DNA of 64,000 nt from an uncultured Christensenella sp. (GCA_910579295.1 CAJTTC010000003.1:1-64000); one strand, 5' to 3'; numbered from the stretch's first letter, positions 34,272 to 43,727 are shown. Notes: generated by a model not told the origin, from the sequence alone. A program made the numbers and translations.

Positions 34272-35198
34272 GTGAAAAATGAACAACTATTTTGGAACAA
34301 GAAGAACATTGACTTAGAACTGGACGAAGTTGCGCCATGGAAGTTGCCAAGAGACAGGCACGCAACGATTTCAGTACTCAAACACAGAATGAACGAGCTG
34401 CACACCGTGGACGACTACCTTTCGGGCTGTGAACGGCAATTCGAGGTCGACTACATTATTCTGATGAACGGCACAACCGAACAGGCTTGGCAAGCGACTA
34501 TGTCTAAATTGAACGCACAGTTCAATTTACGCAGACACAACATCGTTCTGGAATGTCTGCAGTTCGGTGGCAACAAAGAGTTCTGGGACGGCTTCCCGAA
34601 CGAGTACGAAATAGAAGGCTACTTTAAAAAGTGCTACGCCTTCGCCGTGGACAAAATCGGCTACCTGCGCTCTTGCGAAAACATAATCTGCGCAGTAGTT
34701 ATAACCGAGCCGAACAGACGCAATTTATTCGTCTACTACCTGCCCGTAACGCCGAAATGGCAAGTAAAGGTTATGAGCAGCAACAGAAATGACAGCGGAA
34801 CGCAGCTGCAGGGATACGACAATAACGGTAAGCCACAGTACACGGTCAAAGCAGATACGGCAAATCCGCGGTTAAGCCGTTCTGAATTCTGGAAATGTCG
34901 CGGCGGGCTGACTTCGTTTTCAGACTTGCAGGAAGACTTTTTCAAAAAGGTTTCCGAGCGGTACAGCGCGGTCGCACTCCTCATAGAATTTAGAAGAACT
35001 GTCGAGGCTGTTCTAACGGATACATTTTACCATATTTCCGTTGTCGTTGTAAACCCTTTCTTCGAAATTGCTTCCCGAAATGCCACACTCTATTTACAAA
35101 AGAAGGAGCCCTGTACAATACAGAACTCATTCTTAAATTTAATTATTAAGTTTTTGCCTAATCTTTGGGGTTCACTTCAAAATACCTGCCATTTGTAA
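34272..35198 (+). pseudogene. MobV/Pre-type mobilisation protein, frameshifted and 3'-truncated
   Basis: The first ~232 codons match a plasmid recombination/mobilisation protein: KLPRDRHATISVLKHRMNEL, ITEPNRRNLFVYYLPVTPKW and FWKCRGGLTSFSDLQEDFFK. Two defects are visible. The well-placed ATG (34279, after AAGGAG) gives MNNYFGTRRT and stops after 12 codons; the long frame starts only from a GTG inside that ribosome binding site, so an early frameshift is likely. After KVSERYSA the frame runs into a 116-base antisense copy of the Rhs gene and then unrelated DNA. Confidence 0.75.
34966..35081. repeat. 116-base duplicate of rhs sequence
   Basis: 34966-35081 repeats 40969-41084 with three mismatches. 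The original lies within the Rhs gene; the copy sits in the mobilisation pseudogene. The copies begin at a shared GCGCGGTCGC, which suggests joining through microhomology. Confidence 0.9.
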
Positions 35199-35200
35199 CA

Positions 35201-35629
35201 CTACTTTTTTAACCACTTTTCTATTAACTCGTTAAATTCCTTTTGATTGAAACATAATCTTGAAATTGTACCATCGTAAAGCTCACCATTGATAAAATAA
35301 ACATGTCTAGGTTCATATTGTGAAATCAAATCCTTTTCTCCATTAGAAAAACTTACCTTAAATATATTTCCTGATGGATAAGTAGGGTCACCAATATATT
35401 TATGCGCTTTTAAACTTTCTATATCATTTATTAATTCAACATAATCAACCCTGTCAATATTTTTTAAAAGCGTCTCTTCCTCTTCAAACAAAGACACAAT
35501 ACAGATATTGTTAATATTATCAACAGAATTTAACATTTTCCAATAATATGTTTTACACCCTGTAAAAGCAAAACACATTAGAACAAAAATAGCAATAAAT
35601 TTATTCAAAACTTTATTCTTATATTTCAA
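35201..35629 (-). CDS. candidate immunity lipoprotein for Rhs tip 3
   Basis: A 142-residue protein from a TTG start (35629) that follows GAGAGGAGG. It has a lipoprotein signal: basic KYKNKVLNK, hydrophobic FIAIFVLMCFAF, then lipobox FTGC. The mature part is acidic (FEEEETLLKNIDRVDYVELI). It begins 15 bases after the stop of the third toxin tip, the classic spot for the cognate immunity gene. An outward-facing lipoprotein would fit a toxin that acts at the envelope; this is inference. Confidence 0.6.
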   Translation of the reverse strand: MKYKNKVLNKFIAIFVLMCFAFTGCKTYYWKMLNSVDNINNICIVSLFEEEETLLKNIDRVDYVELINDIESLKAHKYIGDPTYPSGNIFKVSFSNGEKDLISQYEPRHVYFINGELYDGTISRLCFNQKEFNELIEKWLKK

Positions 35630-35643
35630 AAAATTACCTCCTC

Positions 35644-36546
35644 TCAAAAACCAAAAATAAAATAGAATGGTATAACAATAAGACCAATATTTATTTCTGC
35701 AAAACTCCAACCTAATGACCCATTTTTGTATCCAGTTGAGCGGTTAACTCCGCCGAACCAGTCTGCCGTTCTTTCCCAGGGCATTGAAAAGTAAATCTTA
35801 TCGTCTTTTACCAAAAAGAATGTTATTAAAGACGGAATAGCTACTCTTGTTATATATTTAATTCCTAATCCTCGTTCTTGAATACTATGTCCATATTCAT
35901 GATTTAAAGCTATTCTTCCAGAATTTGTTGCAGTTTCACTTACATTTAAAAATATATTTCCTAATATTTGACACGAAGTAGTATATGGTATATTATGTCT
36001 TATAACGCTTTCTCCCTTGTAGAAACTAAACACTTTGGAATTTAAAGCCACATCTGCATTCATATTAAACGGATTAAAACAGCCGTTATCCCAGTCAGCC
36101 TTGATATCCGCACCTTTACCTTGTATTGCCGCCACTATCAGCGAACCAGCCGCAAACACCTTACTTACAGGATTTAAAAGTCCTAAAATAGTACTTGACC
36201 AATCCCTCAACTTCTCAAGCCATTGCGGCATTGTTCCAGTAGGGTCAATAGCCATTATAGGATTATTGCCGCAATAAGCGAACAAATTAAGTCCGTTTAT
36301 GGTTTCGGGGTCGGCGTACTCAAGGCTGTCCTGCGAAATAAATCTGCCGAGCTCGGGGTCATAGTAACGGGTTTGCAGATAATAAAGTCCTGTCTCTGTA
36401 TCGTAATAGTAACCGCGGTATCAGAACGGGTTGAGGTTGCCTATGTGCGTTGCCGAAGTTATATCGTTACCGTCTTTATCCAACACCGCATGGTTGCCCC
36501 ACGCATCGTATACATATTTTACTACAACTTCGCCGTTATTGTCAAG
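35644..36546 (-). pseudogene. orphan Rhs tip 3 with HExxH toxin domain
   Basis: The first part (36546-36227) repeats the end of the Rhs core (YYDTETGLYYLQTRYYDPE, GRFISQDSLEYADP, NLFAYCGNNPIMAIDPTG) but has a TGA at 36421-36423 where the full Rhs gene has an Arg codon, so it cannot be read through. After DPTG comes a ~195-residue toxin domain with SFYKGESVIRHN, the zinc motif HEYGH (NHEYGHSIQERGLG) and PWERTADWFGGVNR. No start codon with ribosome binding site precedes it. It is a silent spare tip that could replace the active one by recombination. Confidence 0.8.
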
Positions 36547-36555
36547 ATATGGGAA

Positions 36556-36579
36556 AGGGCGGGGATTACTCCCCGCCCT
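36556..36579 (-). terminator. terminator between immunity gene 2 and orphan tip 3
   Basis: AGGGCGGGG and CCCCGCCCT around a 6-base loop on either strand, followed on the minus strand by TTCCC; strong stem, short T-run. Confidence 0.6.
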
Positions 36580-36599
36580 AAAAGTTTGACTACCCTTTA

Positions 36600-37133
36600 T
36601 TATAAGCTACCAAGAGATTTATTTATCTTTTTTTTAACAAAATTCAAAACATTATTACGTCCTTCTTCAAAATCTAGATAAATTTTATCGCCTATTTTTA
36701 CACCAAATATCGGATAATTCCACCCATCCCAGCCAATATAATCATTAACCGTAAATGTTATTAACGTGTTCGCATTAATAGTATCAAAAAAACCGTATTT
36801 TTCCAACTCATTAACACTTTCTTCAACGAAATAAAAAAGCTGACTTTGATATGCCTCCAGTGTTGCCTGAGCATGCGGATTTTCTTTATATCTTTCAAGA
36901 TAATCTTGGGCATCGATAGTTAAACTGAATCCACTATTTCTTTTATTAACAAACTCATCTAAATCAGTAATGGTGGCATTAAAATTTTGATAAACAAATC
37001 TATCTTCTTCTTGTGAATAAACATTATAAACCTGTTGCCATTCTTTAAGCGCGATAGCCCTACATGCGCTCACATTACCCATAACAAAAGTAAGAATACT
37101 AATAAAAAACAGTTTTATGCTTTTGTCCCTCAT
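36600..37133 (-). CDS. candidate immunity protein for Rhs tip 2
   Basis: A 177-residue protein starting at ATG 37133 after GGGGGAG. A signal sequence (MRDKSIKLFFISILTFVMGN) ends in a possible lipobox VSAC. The mature part is acidic and helical (EWQQVYNVYSQEEDRFVYQN, EESVNELEKYGFFD). It begins 20 bases after toxin tip 2 ends. It has no visible similarity to the tip 3 immunity gene although the toxins are related. Function inferred from position. Confidence 0.6.
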   Translation of the reverse strand: MRDKSIKLFFISILTFVMGNVSACRAIALKEWQQVYNVYSQEEDRFVYQNFNATITDLDEFVNKRNSGFSLTIDAQDYLERYKENPHAQATLEAYQSQLFYFVEESVNELEKYGFFDTINANTLITFTVNDYIGWDGWNYPIFGVKIGDKIYLDFEEGRNNVLNFVKKKINKSLGSL

Positions 37134-37152
37134 TATCTCCCCCTTATTAAAA

Positions 37153-38100
37153 TTACAGTTTTTTGTAGAAAGAATGCACAATAGGACCTAGGAATAAAGA
37201 TAGCAAATGATATGCTATGGCAGTATCACCAATAGATTTAGTCAAAGTCCTACTCTTTACTCCACCAAAATAATCGGCACCAGCATCCCAAGGAGCTTCA
37301 TAATAGGTCCAATTAGTCCTTTTGTACCATTCATTCATTGAAGGTATTCCAATACAAAGTCCATACCTAGCAACGCCCAATATCATAAGTTGCGGAACAT
37401 GTCCGAATTCGTGTCTAACCGTATCTGCGCTTACAGTTGAATCAAGTAGTATAATTCCGAAAGAACCCGAACGCCCAGACCCCATATTGGATCTTATAAC
37501 AGGAACACCTTTATAAAAAGACATCTTCTGCGACGCAATAACATTCATTTCGTTGGTATTATAAGGATTCCAGCCAATTAACTCCATATCAGAATAGATT
37601 TCGCTATCAAATACTGACCCCATCAAAGCCGCGCCATACATTCCTATAGTTAAGCCGAATTCACAAATAACTGTAGTAATCTGAGTTACTCCTAAAGGTT
37701 CGAATATCGCTGGAATTATATTTGTCGTTGCAAGAGAAGCACCCGCCAAACCAAGTACCATTCCACCAAGAAATCGCCCAACCTTACTCCAAAAACTTGA
37801 CCAACTGCAACCCGTCGGGTCTACATACTTTATAGGATTATTTGCACAATAAGCAAATAAGTTAAGTCCGTTTATCGTTTCAGGGTCGGCATATTCAAGA
37901 CTGTCCTGCGAGATAAATCTGCCGAGCTCGGGGTCGTAGTAACGGGTCTGTAGATAATAAAGTCCTGTTTCGGTATCGTAGTAATATCCGCGGTAACGGA
38001 AAGGATTTAAATTGCCTATATGCGTTGCCGAAGTTATATCGTTACCGTCTTTATCCAACACCGCATGGTTGCCCCAAGCGTCGTAACTGCATTGTACTAC
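37153..38100 (-). CDS. orphan Rhs tip 2 with HExxH toxin domain
   Basis: Begins with a ~290-base repeat of the Rhs core end (YDAWGNHAVLDKDGNDITS to AYCANNPIKYVDPTG) and continues into a ~215-residue toxin domain: a hydrophobic stretch (FLGGMVLGLAGASLA), NPYNTNEMNVI, SFYKGVPVIRSNMG, the zinc motif HEFGH (RHEFGHVPQLMILG), and APWDAGADYFGGVKSR. It is open throughout but lacks a ribosome binding site, so it is probably expressed only after recombining onto the full Rhs gene. The domain resembles that of tip 3. Confidence 0.8.
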   Translation of the reverse strand, partial: VVQCSYDAWGNHAVLDKDGNDITSATHIGNLNPFRYRGYYYDTETGLYYLQTRYYDPELGRFISQDSLEYADPETINGLNLFAYCANNPIKYVDPTGCSWSSFWSKVGRFLGGMVLGLAGASLATTNIIPAIFEPLGVTQITTVICEFGLTIGMYGAALMGSVFDSEIYSDMELIGWNPYNTNEMNVIASQKMSFYKGVPVIRSNMGSGRSGSFGIILLDSTVSADTVRHEFGHVPQLMILGVARYGLCIGIPSMNEWYKRTNWTYYEAPWDAGADYFGGVKSRTLTKSIGDTAIAYHLLSLFLGPIVHSFYKKL

Positions 38101-38129
38101 AAATATCACAATTCGTCAATGATAAACAT

Positions 38130-38151
38130 GGACGGGTATTGCTACCCGCCC
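38130..38151 (-). terminator. hairpin between immunity gene 1 and orphan tip 2
   Basis: GGACGGGTA and TACCCGCCC arms with one mismatch; weak T-run (ATGTTTATC) on the minus strand. Confidence 0.4.
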
Positions 38152-38159
38152 TGCTTAAT

Positions 38160-38576
38160 TTATAAATTATTTATTATATCCATATTGTCTTTTAAAAAAT
38201 TTGCATATAAAGAAATTGCTGTCGGCATATCGCTTTTAATAACTTGATGAACATTTGCTTTCAATTTACTGCGTAATTTCGCGTCAAATATTTCACTATC
38301 AAAAATATCTACACTTTTTTTATTCTGCTGAATAGTTACCATAAATTCATATGAAGCATCCGCCAATAGCACATCTATATTTGAATTCCATTTCTTGTAT
38401 GCGCTATCTGGTATTCTAAGGTAATAAATCAAGCCAATTGCTACATTTTGTTTTTCATAATAAATCTCAAAATTTGTATATTCTGTATACATTTTCTTTT
38501 TAAATCCATATTTTTTTAGAAATGCAAATTGCTTTTTCGTATATCTTATGATACCAAAATAACCCATTGCTCGCAT
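38160..38576 (-). CDS. candidate immunity protein for the active Rhs toxin
   Basis: A 138-residue cytosolic protein, basic at the N-terminus (RYTKKQFAFLKKYGFKKKMY), then mixed (FEIYYEKQNVAIGLIYYLRI, DVLLADASYEFMVTIQQN). It begins 18 bases after the Rhs stop, after GGAGGTAATAGG. Unlike the two other immunity candidates it has no signal sequence, suggesting that the toxin of the full Rhs protein acts in the cytoplasm. No family recognised. Confidence 0.6.
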   Translation of the reverse strand: MRAMGYFGIIRYTKKQFAFLKKYGFKKKMYTEYTNFEIYYEKQNVAIGLIYYLRIPDSAYKKWNSNIDVLLADASYEFMVTIQQNKKSVDIFDSEIFDAKLRSKLKANVHQVIKSDMPTAISLYANFLKDNMDIINNL

Positions 38577-38594
38577 CCTATTACCTCCATAATT

Positions 38595-41500
38595 TTATGG
38601 AAATATTATTCTTATAATATTCCACCAATAGTTTTTAACTAACGTTGCTTCCATTTTATAAAATTCGCTTCTCAAAATAACAGGGCGATAAATATCTAAA
38701 CCTATATCTGTTATTTTTATTCCCCACCTCATCATTCTCTCAATCCATCTCTGGTTTTGCTTTAGCATTATATCTCTTGCATTTTCTCTACAAAATAATT
38801 GTATTAGAGTTTGTCCTGGAGATTTATAAGTAGCCGCGCCAATTTGTGCCGCCGCACTTTCTACTCTTGTCATACTTTCACCAATTACAACCCCGTTAGT
38901 TATCATTTTACCTAGGCGCAAAATTGATCCCCCTAACGCAAATATTCCGCCCCAAAGCGCGCCGTCAGCAGCACCGTTAAGAAAACCTTGTTCAAAACTT
39001 CCACCGTTTATTGCGTCAACCGCACCTTGCAATAAGCCACTAAAAAGTATGCCTGCCGCCATCGTAGCAACCAAAGGAGCAACAGCTCCGCCAGTTACCA
39101 CAGTTAAAACCACAGCTCCTATGAATAATGCTCCCCCAATTACCCATTTTAACCAATTAGGCATTGTTCCAGTAGGGTCAATAGCCATTACAGGATTATT
39201 TGCACAATAAGCGAACAAATTAAGTCCGTTTATAGTTTTAGGGTCGGCGTATTCAAGGCTGTCCTGCGAGATAAACCTGCCAAGTTCGGGGTCATAGTAA
39301 CGGGTTTGCAGATAATAAAGTCCTGTTTCAGTATCGTAATAGTAACTGCGGTATCTGAACGGATTGAGGTTGCCTATGTGCGTTGCCGAAGTTATATCGT
39401 TACCGTCTTTATCCAACACCGCATGGTTGCCCCAGGCGTCGTATACGTATTTTACTACAACTTCGCCATTTCTGTCAAGGATAGCTATTATATTGCCCTG
39501 TATATCCTTGCGATAGAAATACTGCGCACCGGCATACTCAACACCTGCTATACCCGCATTGTCGTAGAAAAAATTTAAGCCGTTACGCTGTTTTATTAGT
39601 CTGCCGTCGTTATCGTACAGAAAGGTTAATCTGCCTTTGCTTATTCTTCTACCAAGTCCGTCGTATGTAAAACTGATTTCACCTAACTTTGTAAGTCTTC
39701 TGCCGTATTGCCAAGTTGCGGCTTTTCCTCGGTACGTGGTAGGACAACCATATTCGTTATACGTAAATTCTTCGCCGTTGTAATTTACAAGTCTATCGCG
39801 CAAGTAATCATAACTGAAATGCGTGCATTCGAGTTCGGTAAGTTCTTCACCGCTCTTGCTTGTGTACGCATATTCGCACCGTTCAGTTATGTTGCCGACC
39901 TTGTCATAGGTAAACAAAGTCGTTTTGCCTATAACCTTGTTATCTTCGCGGATTAAGCGGTTTAAGCTGTCGTAAGTATATTTCGCTACAACGTGCCCAT
40001 TTTCGCGTATCTCGCATATATTCCCGCACGAATCGTACTTATACTTTATGCTGTCCTCTATTTTATAACCACTGCCGAACCAAACCGTTGCGGGCATATT
40101 CGTTGCGTGGTCGCCTACCTTGCGGTACGTTACATATTCTCCCGCAACCTTGCTATCGCCGTTGTAAATTTCCTTACCCGTGTTTCTGCCGTTTACGTCT
40201 GAAAGCGGTTTAAACTTGTAGGTATCGAATTTGATATAATCGAGAGAACGCGCCGCTGTATCCTTATACGCAAAGGAATACGTTTGATTTAATACTGGAC
40301 TTGTATAAACTTTTTCAGTTACCTCTCCGTACTCGTTATACGTGTAAGCTTCCGTAACGCCGCCGCTTGTAATACTTGTAACGTTGCCGTAATTATCGTA
40401 CGCATAAGTAATTGTTCCCCATGCGTTAATAGTTTCGGTCGTAAGCCTGCCGTTTTCGTCGTATTCCTTTTTATGCTGTTCAACGCCGCCAATTGTTAAA
40501 GTATCGGTTACCTTTAATCTGCCGCTCGCCTCGTCCAACACGCCCGTTTTGCTTTGACGGTAAGAGAAATTACACATCAATTCCATTCTGCATTCGCTAA
40601 GAGTGTAGACTTTTTGAGAAGCATTATAGTTGTAATTCGTATAAGTAAACGTTTCAAGCGGTAAGCCGTTGATAAATATCGCGGTTTTGCGGTCCGCATA
40701 ATCGTAATAATATTTTAGCTTAGTGTCGCCGCTATTTACCTCTACGGGCAAGCCGTTTTTATAGATTATATCGGTAGTATTCGCTTCGCCCTCGTCAGTG
40801 CTCTGCGTTATGCTTGTTACCGCAAAATTGTGCGGGTTTCTGCCGTACGCAAATTTGCTTCCGTTGGGATATTTTACAGAGTTTACTACGTTTGTACCGT
40901 TAACATATTCGTATTCTGCCGATATTTCGCCCGTTTCGCCACAATCTGCCTTAACCTGACCGTTCTCGGCGCGGTCGCACTCCTCATAGAATTTAGAAGA
41001 ACTGTCGAGGCTGTTCCAACGGATACATTTTACCATATTTTCGTCGTCGTTGTAAACCCTTTCTTCGAAATTGCTTCCCGAAATATTTTCTTCGCCCTCC
41101 ACGTAACTTTCCGTTAATACAAGACTTCCCTGCGCGTTGTAGGAATATTTGGTTATGTTCTTAACCGTCGTTACCTCGTCGCCGCTGTCCTTTAACGTTT
41201 TAATCGACTTAGTTGCTTCTTCCCTTACGCGCCTGTTTTCCTCGTCGTATTGGTATTCGGTGCAACTTTTTACTTTTACCGTATCGGAAACGCTTTCCCA
41301 ATCCGTATCGGTCATTCTAAGCAAATCCAATTCATCGTAAACTTCCACTACGGTTTTAGCTTTAAAATCTGGCGCTGCCGTAGTTTTTTTAAAAATTACA
41401 GTAACGTTACCCGAGATTGTATACGTATAATCGGTTTGCGTGCTGAATTTCGCCGCGTCCGTAATTTTGCTACTGCTAAGTCTGCCCAAGCTGTCAAACG

Positions 41501-43454
41501 TATACGCTTCTGAGTTGCCGTCGTCATATGTTATTGCCGAACCGTTTTCAGTATAGGCTATGCGCATATTCGAAATGGTTTTGCTTCCGCTTGTCGTTGT
41601 AGCCGAATTGATTATACTCGTCAACCTGCCGTTACTGTCTTGAGATAAACTCCACTGTTTACCGCTGTCAGATTTTATTACGCTCAAATAATCATTGGAA
41701 TAGCTTAAATTTATATAACTGCCGTCAGCATAAGTTATTTTAACAAGTTTTTTAGGATTATTTAAATCATAGGTATATTCTACCCGTCTCCCGCGGCCGT
41801 CGGTTATGGCGCGCAATTTTCCGTCATCATAATCAAACCTTACTTTTTTGCCGTTGCTGTCGTGAATTTCGGTAATTAAGTTTTGCTTGTTGCGGACTAT
41901 GTTTACATAATTGCCGTAGCTGTCGCATACGAAAACAAAATCGCCGTCATTGTTATAACCCTCGATTATTCCGTCTCCGTTCCTTAAATAGTTGACGGGA
42001 GTTTGCTTTTTCAACAATTTTAGCTCTGCGCTTTTTGCAAAATACTTGATAAATGCGTCTCTGATAAGCGAACAAGTGCTTTTTGCCTGTTCGATTATCT
42101 GATTAAACTGTTCTTTGTAAAGGTCTCTGGATTTTGCGTCGGTATTGCCGTCATTAAGAGAATCATTATATGATTTCAGCTGTCGAGCTTCGCTTTTTGT
42201 TACGATTACCCGATTAATATTTAAATTTTCGTCCTCGAACAGTTCCGCAAAACCATTTTTCGTAATCGGCTTATAATAGGTAGTAATCAGACTTCCCGTC
42301 TCGGAGTTTACTTTTACATAGTTGTTTAAAGTTATTTCAGACTGCTTTACGTATTCCCCCAACTGAATCATTTCGTCACTGTGTTGATCTATCAGTTCCC
42401 AATCGATAAAATCTCCGATTTCTGGTATCAAGGTATATCCGCCGCAAAATTGCTTTATATACACGTTATGGTCGCTATATAAAAGTTTTCCGCTTGCATC
42501 AATTTTAACCTCGTTTTTATTCACATATTTTTTCCTGCCATTACTATCTAAATAATAGAAAATTTCTTTGAATGTATGCGTATCGCCAAGCCCGTCCACC
42601 AAATAATAATAGACATTGCTCCATGCGCCTCTACCTGCAACCTTCAGTTTCTTTTCTATATTAAATTTCCAGCCCAGACCGTAATTTACGTCTTTATTTG
42701 ACTTACTGTGACAGTGCGTTATATTCAGCGGTATAGAAAGGTCGTTCAGGTTTATAGAAGATACTTCCTCATTGTATGCTCCGCTTCTGAGATTTAACAA
42801 TACCTGCGCATTGTTTCCGATTGATATCTCTTTGTACTTGTAATCGGATTTATTTTCTCTGTATAAAACAACAATTTTTATACCCTGTTCACCTGACAAG
42901 CCAAAATTTACATAAGACGGGGAATAGCCAGGAATTACATTCATCCGAAATTCTGTACCTTTAAGAGTTTTAAGCTTTTCCGTAATGTCTATCTTGTAAT
43001 CCCTATCTTCTTCAGCGGCAAATTCCTTATTGTCAATGTAAAAACTGCCACACGAATCAAACAGCGCCGTAATCTGAAGATAAGCCGCAACAATACTATC
43101 ACTGCTTGGCAAAAGGGCCGCATTAATTTTGATATCCGTTTCAATTCTCGGATATCCGTCTTCGCACCGCACCTCTATATCGCCGTAATACGTTTCCACG
43201 TCGTCGCCGTCCTGTATGGTCTCAACAAAGGTGAATAAGCCGTTTACGTCGTTGCCGAACACTCCCACATTGTCCTCTTCGGTCGTAACCCCCGATACTC
43301 CAGCCGTTCCCGCAACCTTAGCCATAGTCTGTAAAGTTACAGCGCCTGCTTCTCCACCGCTTGCTTCCGCCGCGACCGTAGCAGTTTGCTCATTGAGCGC
43401 CTCTGCGACTTCCTGCTCCTTGTTCACACCGCTATTAAGTTTTAAAGTTCCCAT
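38595..43454 (-). CDS. full-length Rhs repeat protein with C-terminal toxin
   Basis: A 1619-residue polymorphic toxin. Residues 1-45 are Ala/Glu-rich without a signal peptide; 60-215 are beta-rich (DNRLRE-like pattern, LPSSDSIVAAYLQITALF). From about 490 to 1330 run YD/Rhs repeats (YDSLNRLIREDNK, YTYDLNNPKKLVKITYADGS, LTFLYDNDGRLIKQRNG) that form the shell enclosing the toxin. The core ends with YYDPELGRFISQDSLEYADP and DPTG at about 1430. The ~190-residue tip has a hydrophobic stretch (FIGAVVLTVVTGGAVAPLVA) and then VVIGESMTRVESAAAQIGAA; its activity is unknown. A terminator precedes and a good AGGAG site starts the gene. Secretion route not visible. Confidence 0.92.
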   Translation of the reverse strand: MGTLKLNSGVNKEQEVAEALNEQTATVAAEASGGEAGAVTLQTMAKVAGTAGVSGVTTEEDNVGVFGNDVNGLFTFVETIQDGDDVETYYGDIEVRCEDGYPRIETDIKINAALLPSSDSIVAAYLQITALFDSCGSFYIDNKEFAAEEDRDYKIDITEKLKTLKGTEFRMNVIPGYSPSYVNFGLSGEQGIKIVVLYRENKSDYKYKEISIGNNAQVLLNLRSGAYNEEVSSINLNDLSIPLNITHCHSKSNKDVNYGLGWKFNIEKKLKVAGRGAWSNVYYYLVDGLGDTHTFKEIFYYLDSNGRKKYVNKNEVKIDASGKLLYSDHNVYIKQFCGGYTLIPEIGDFIDWELIDQHSDEMIQLGEYVKQSEITLNNYVKVNSETGSLITTYYKPITKNGFAELFEDENLNINRVIVTKSEARQLKSYNDSLNDGNTDAKSRDLYKEQFNQIIEQAKSTCSLIRDAFIKYFAKSAELKLLKKQTPVNYLRNGDGIIEGYNNDGDFVFVCDSYGNYVNIVRNKQNLITEIHDSNGKKVRFDYDDGKLRAITDGRGRRVEYTYDLNNPKKLVKITYADGSYINLSYSNDYLSVIKSDSGKQWSLSQDSNGRLTSIINSATTTSGSKTISNMRIAYTENGSAITYDDGNSEAYTFDSLGRLSSSKITDAAKFSTQTDYTYTISGNVTVIFKKTTAAPDFKAKTVVEVYDELDLLRMTDTDWESVSDTVKVKSCTEYQYDEENRRVREEATKSIKTLKDSGDEVTTVKNITKYSYNAQGSLVLTESYVEGEENISGSNFEERVYNDDENMVKCIRWNSLDSSSKFYEECDRAENGQVKADCGETGEISAEYEYVNGTNVVNSVKYPNGSKFAYGRNPHNFAVTSITQSTDEGEANTTDIIYKNGLPVEVNSGDTKLKYYYDYADRKTAIFINGLPLETFTYTNYNYNASQKVYTLSECRMELMCNFSYRQSKTGVLDEASGRLKVTDTLTIGGVEQHKKEYDENGRLTTETINAWGTITYAYDNYGNVTSITSGGVTEAYTYNEYGEVTEKVYTSPVLNQTYSFAYKDTAARSLDYIKFDTYKFKPLSDVNGRNTGKEIYNGDSKVAGEYVTYRKVGDHATNMPATVWFGSGYKIEDSIKYKYDSCGNICEIRENGHVVAKYTYDSLNRLIREDNKVIGKTTLFTYDKVGNITERCEYAYTSKSGEELTELECTHFSYDYLRDRLVNYNGEEFTYNEYGCPTTYRGKAATWQYGRRLTKLGEISFTYDGLGRRISKGRLTFLYDNDGRLIKQRNGLNFFYDNAGIAGVEYAGAQYFYRKDIQGNIIAILDRNGEVVVKYVYDAWGNHAVLDKDGNDITSATHIGNLNPFRYRSYYYDTETGLYYLQTRYYDPELGRFISQDSLEYADPKTINGLNLFAYCANNPVMAIDPTGTMPNWLKWVIGGALFIGAVVLTVVTGGAVAPLVATMAAGILFSGLLQGAVDAINGGSFEQGFLNGAADGALWGGIFALGGSILRLGKMITNGVVIGESMTRVESAAAQIGAATYKSPGQTLIQLFCRENARDIMLKQNQRWIERMMRWGIKITDIGLDIYRPVILRSEFYKMEATLVKNYWWNIIRIIFP
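39160..39479 (-). repeat. Rhs tip-exchange repeat, copy 1
   Basis: This 320-base segment of the full Rhs gene recurs at 36227-36546 (same length) and, slightly shorter, at 37811-38100. All are in the same orientation and end at the DPTG boundary, so recombination between them would swap toxin tips together with their immunity genes. Confidence 0.9.
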
Positions 43455-43580
43455 TGATTGTTCTCCTTATTTTTTTATAAACATATGTTTGTATATTAAA
43501 TAAACAAAATAATATGACAACAAACGATAGGTTTAAAAAATTATTTGTTGATTTTTTTACGTGAATTTTTTATTTAATAT

Positions 43581-43622
43581 AAAACCTCCGACAGAACTGT
43601 TTTGCTCCGTCGGAGGTTTTTT
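43581..43622. terminator. hairpin upstream of the Rhs gene
   Basis: AAACCTCCGAC and GTCGGAGGTTT arms with T-runs on both sides; it isolates the Rhs gene from neighbouring transcription. The Rhs promoter in 43455-43580 is not clear. Confidence 0.65.
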
Positions 43623-43649
43623 AATTGATATTTTTAACGCCTTGCACAG

Positions 43650-43727
43650 CTATGCAATTAATCCGTTCTCCCTTAAATACTTGTCGATTTCCTGAGTGCA
43701 TTTCGTCCCCAAGCCGGTATGGACGTC
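43650..43727 (-). pseudogene. C-terminal gene fragment
   Basis: A short minus-strand frame ends at TAG (43650-43652) and reads like a protein end (GLGTKCTQEIDKYLRENGLI). It faces the XRE fragment below and the two meet head to head near 43720. Parent gene unknown. Confidence 0.3.

Noticed and set aside
35644..36285. Independent gene from the ATG at 36285 within orphan tip 3
   Set aside because: The ATG is an internal Met codon-like position of the Rhs core (LFAYCGN context), has no ribosome binding site, and upstream core coding continues to a stop.
39306..41513. Open frames on the + strand across the Rhs gene
   Set aside because: They mirror the repetitive codon pattern of the Rhs gene on the other strand and recur with each repeat; no start signals.
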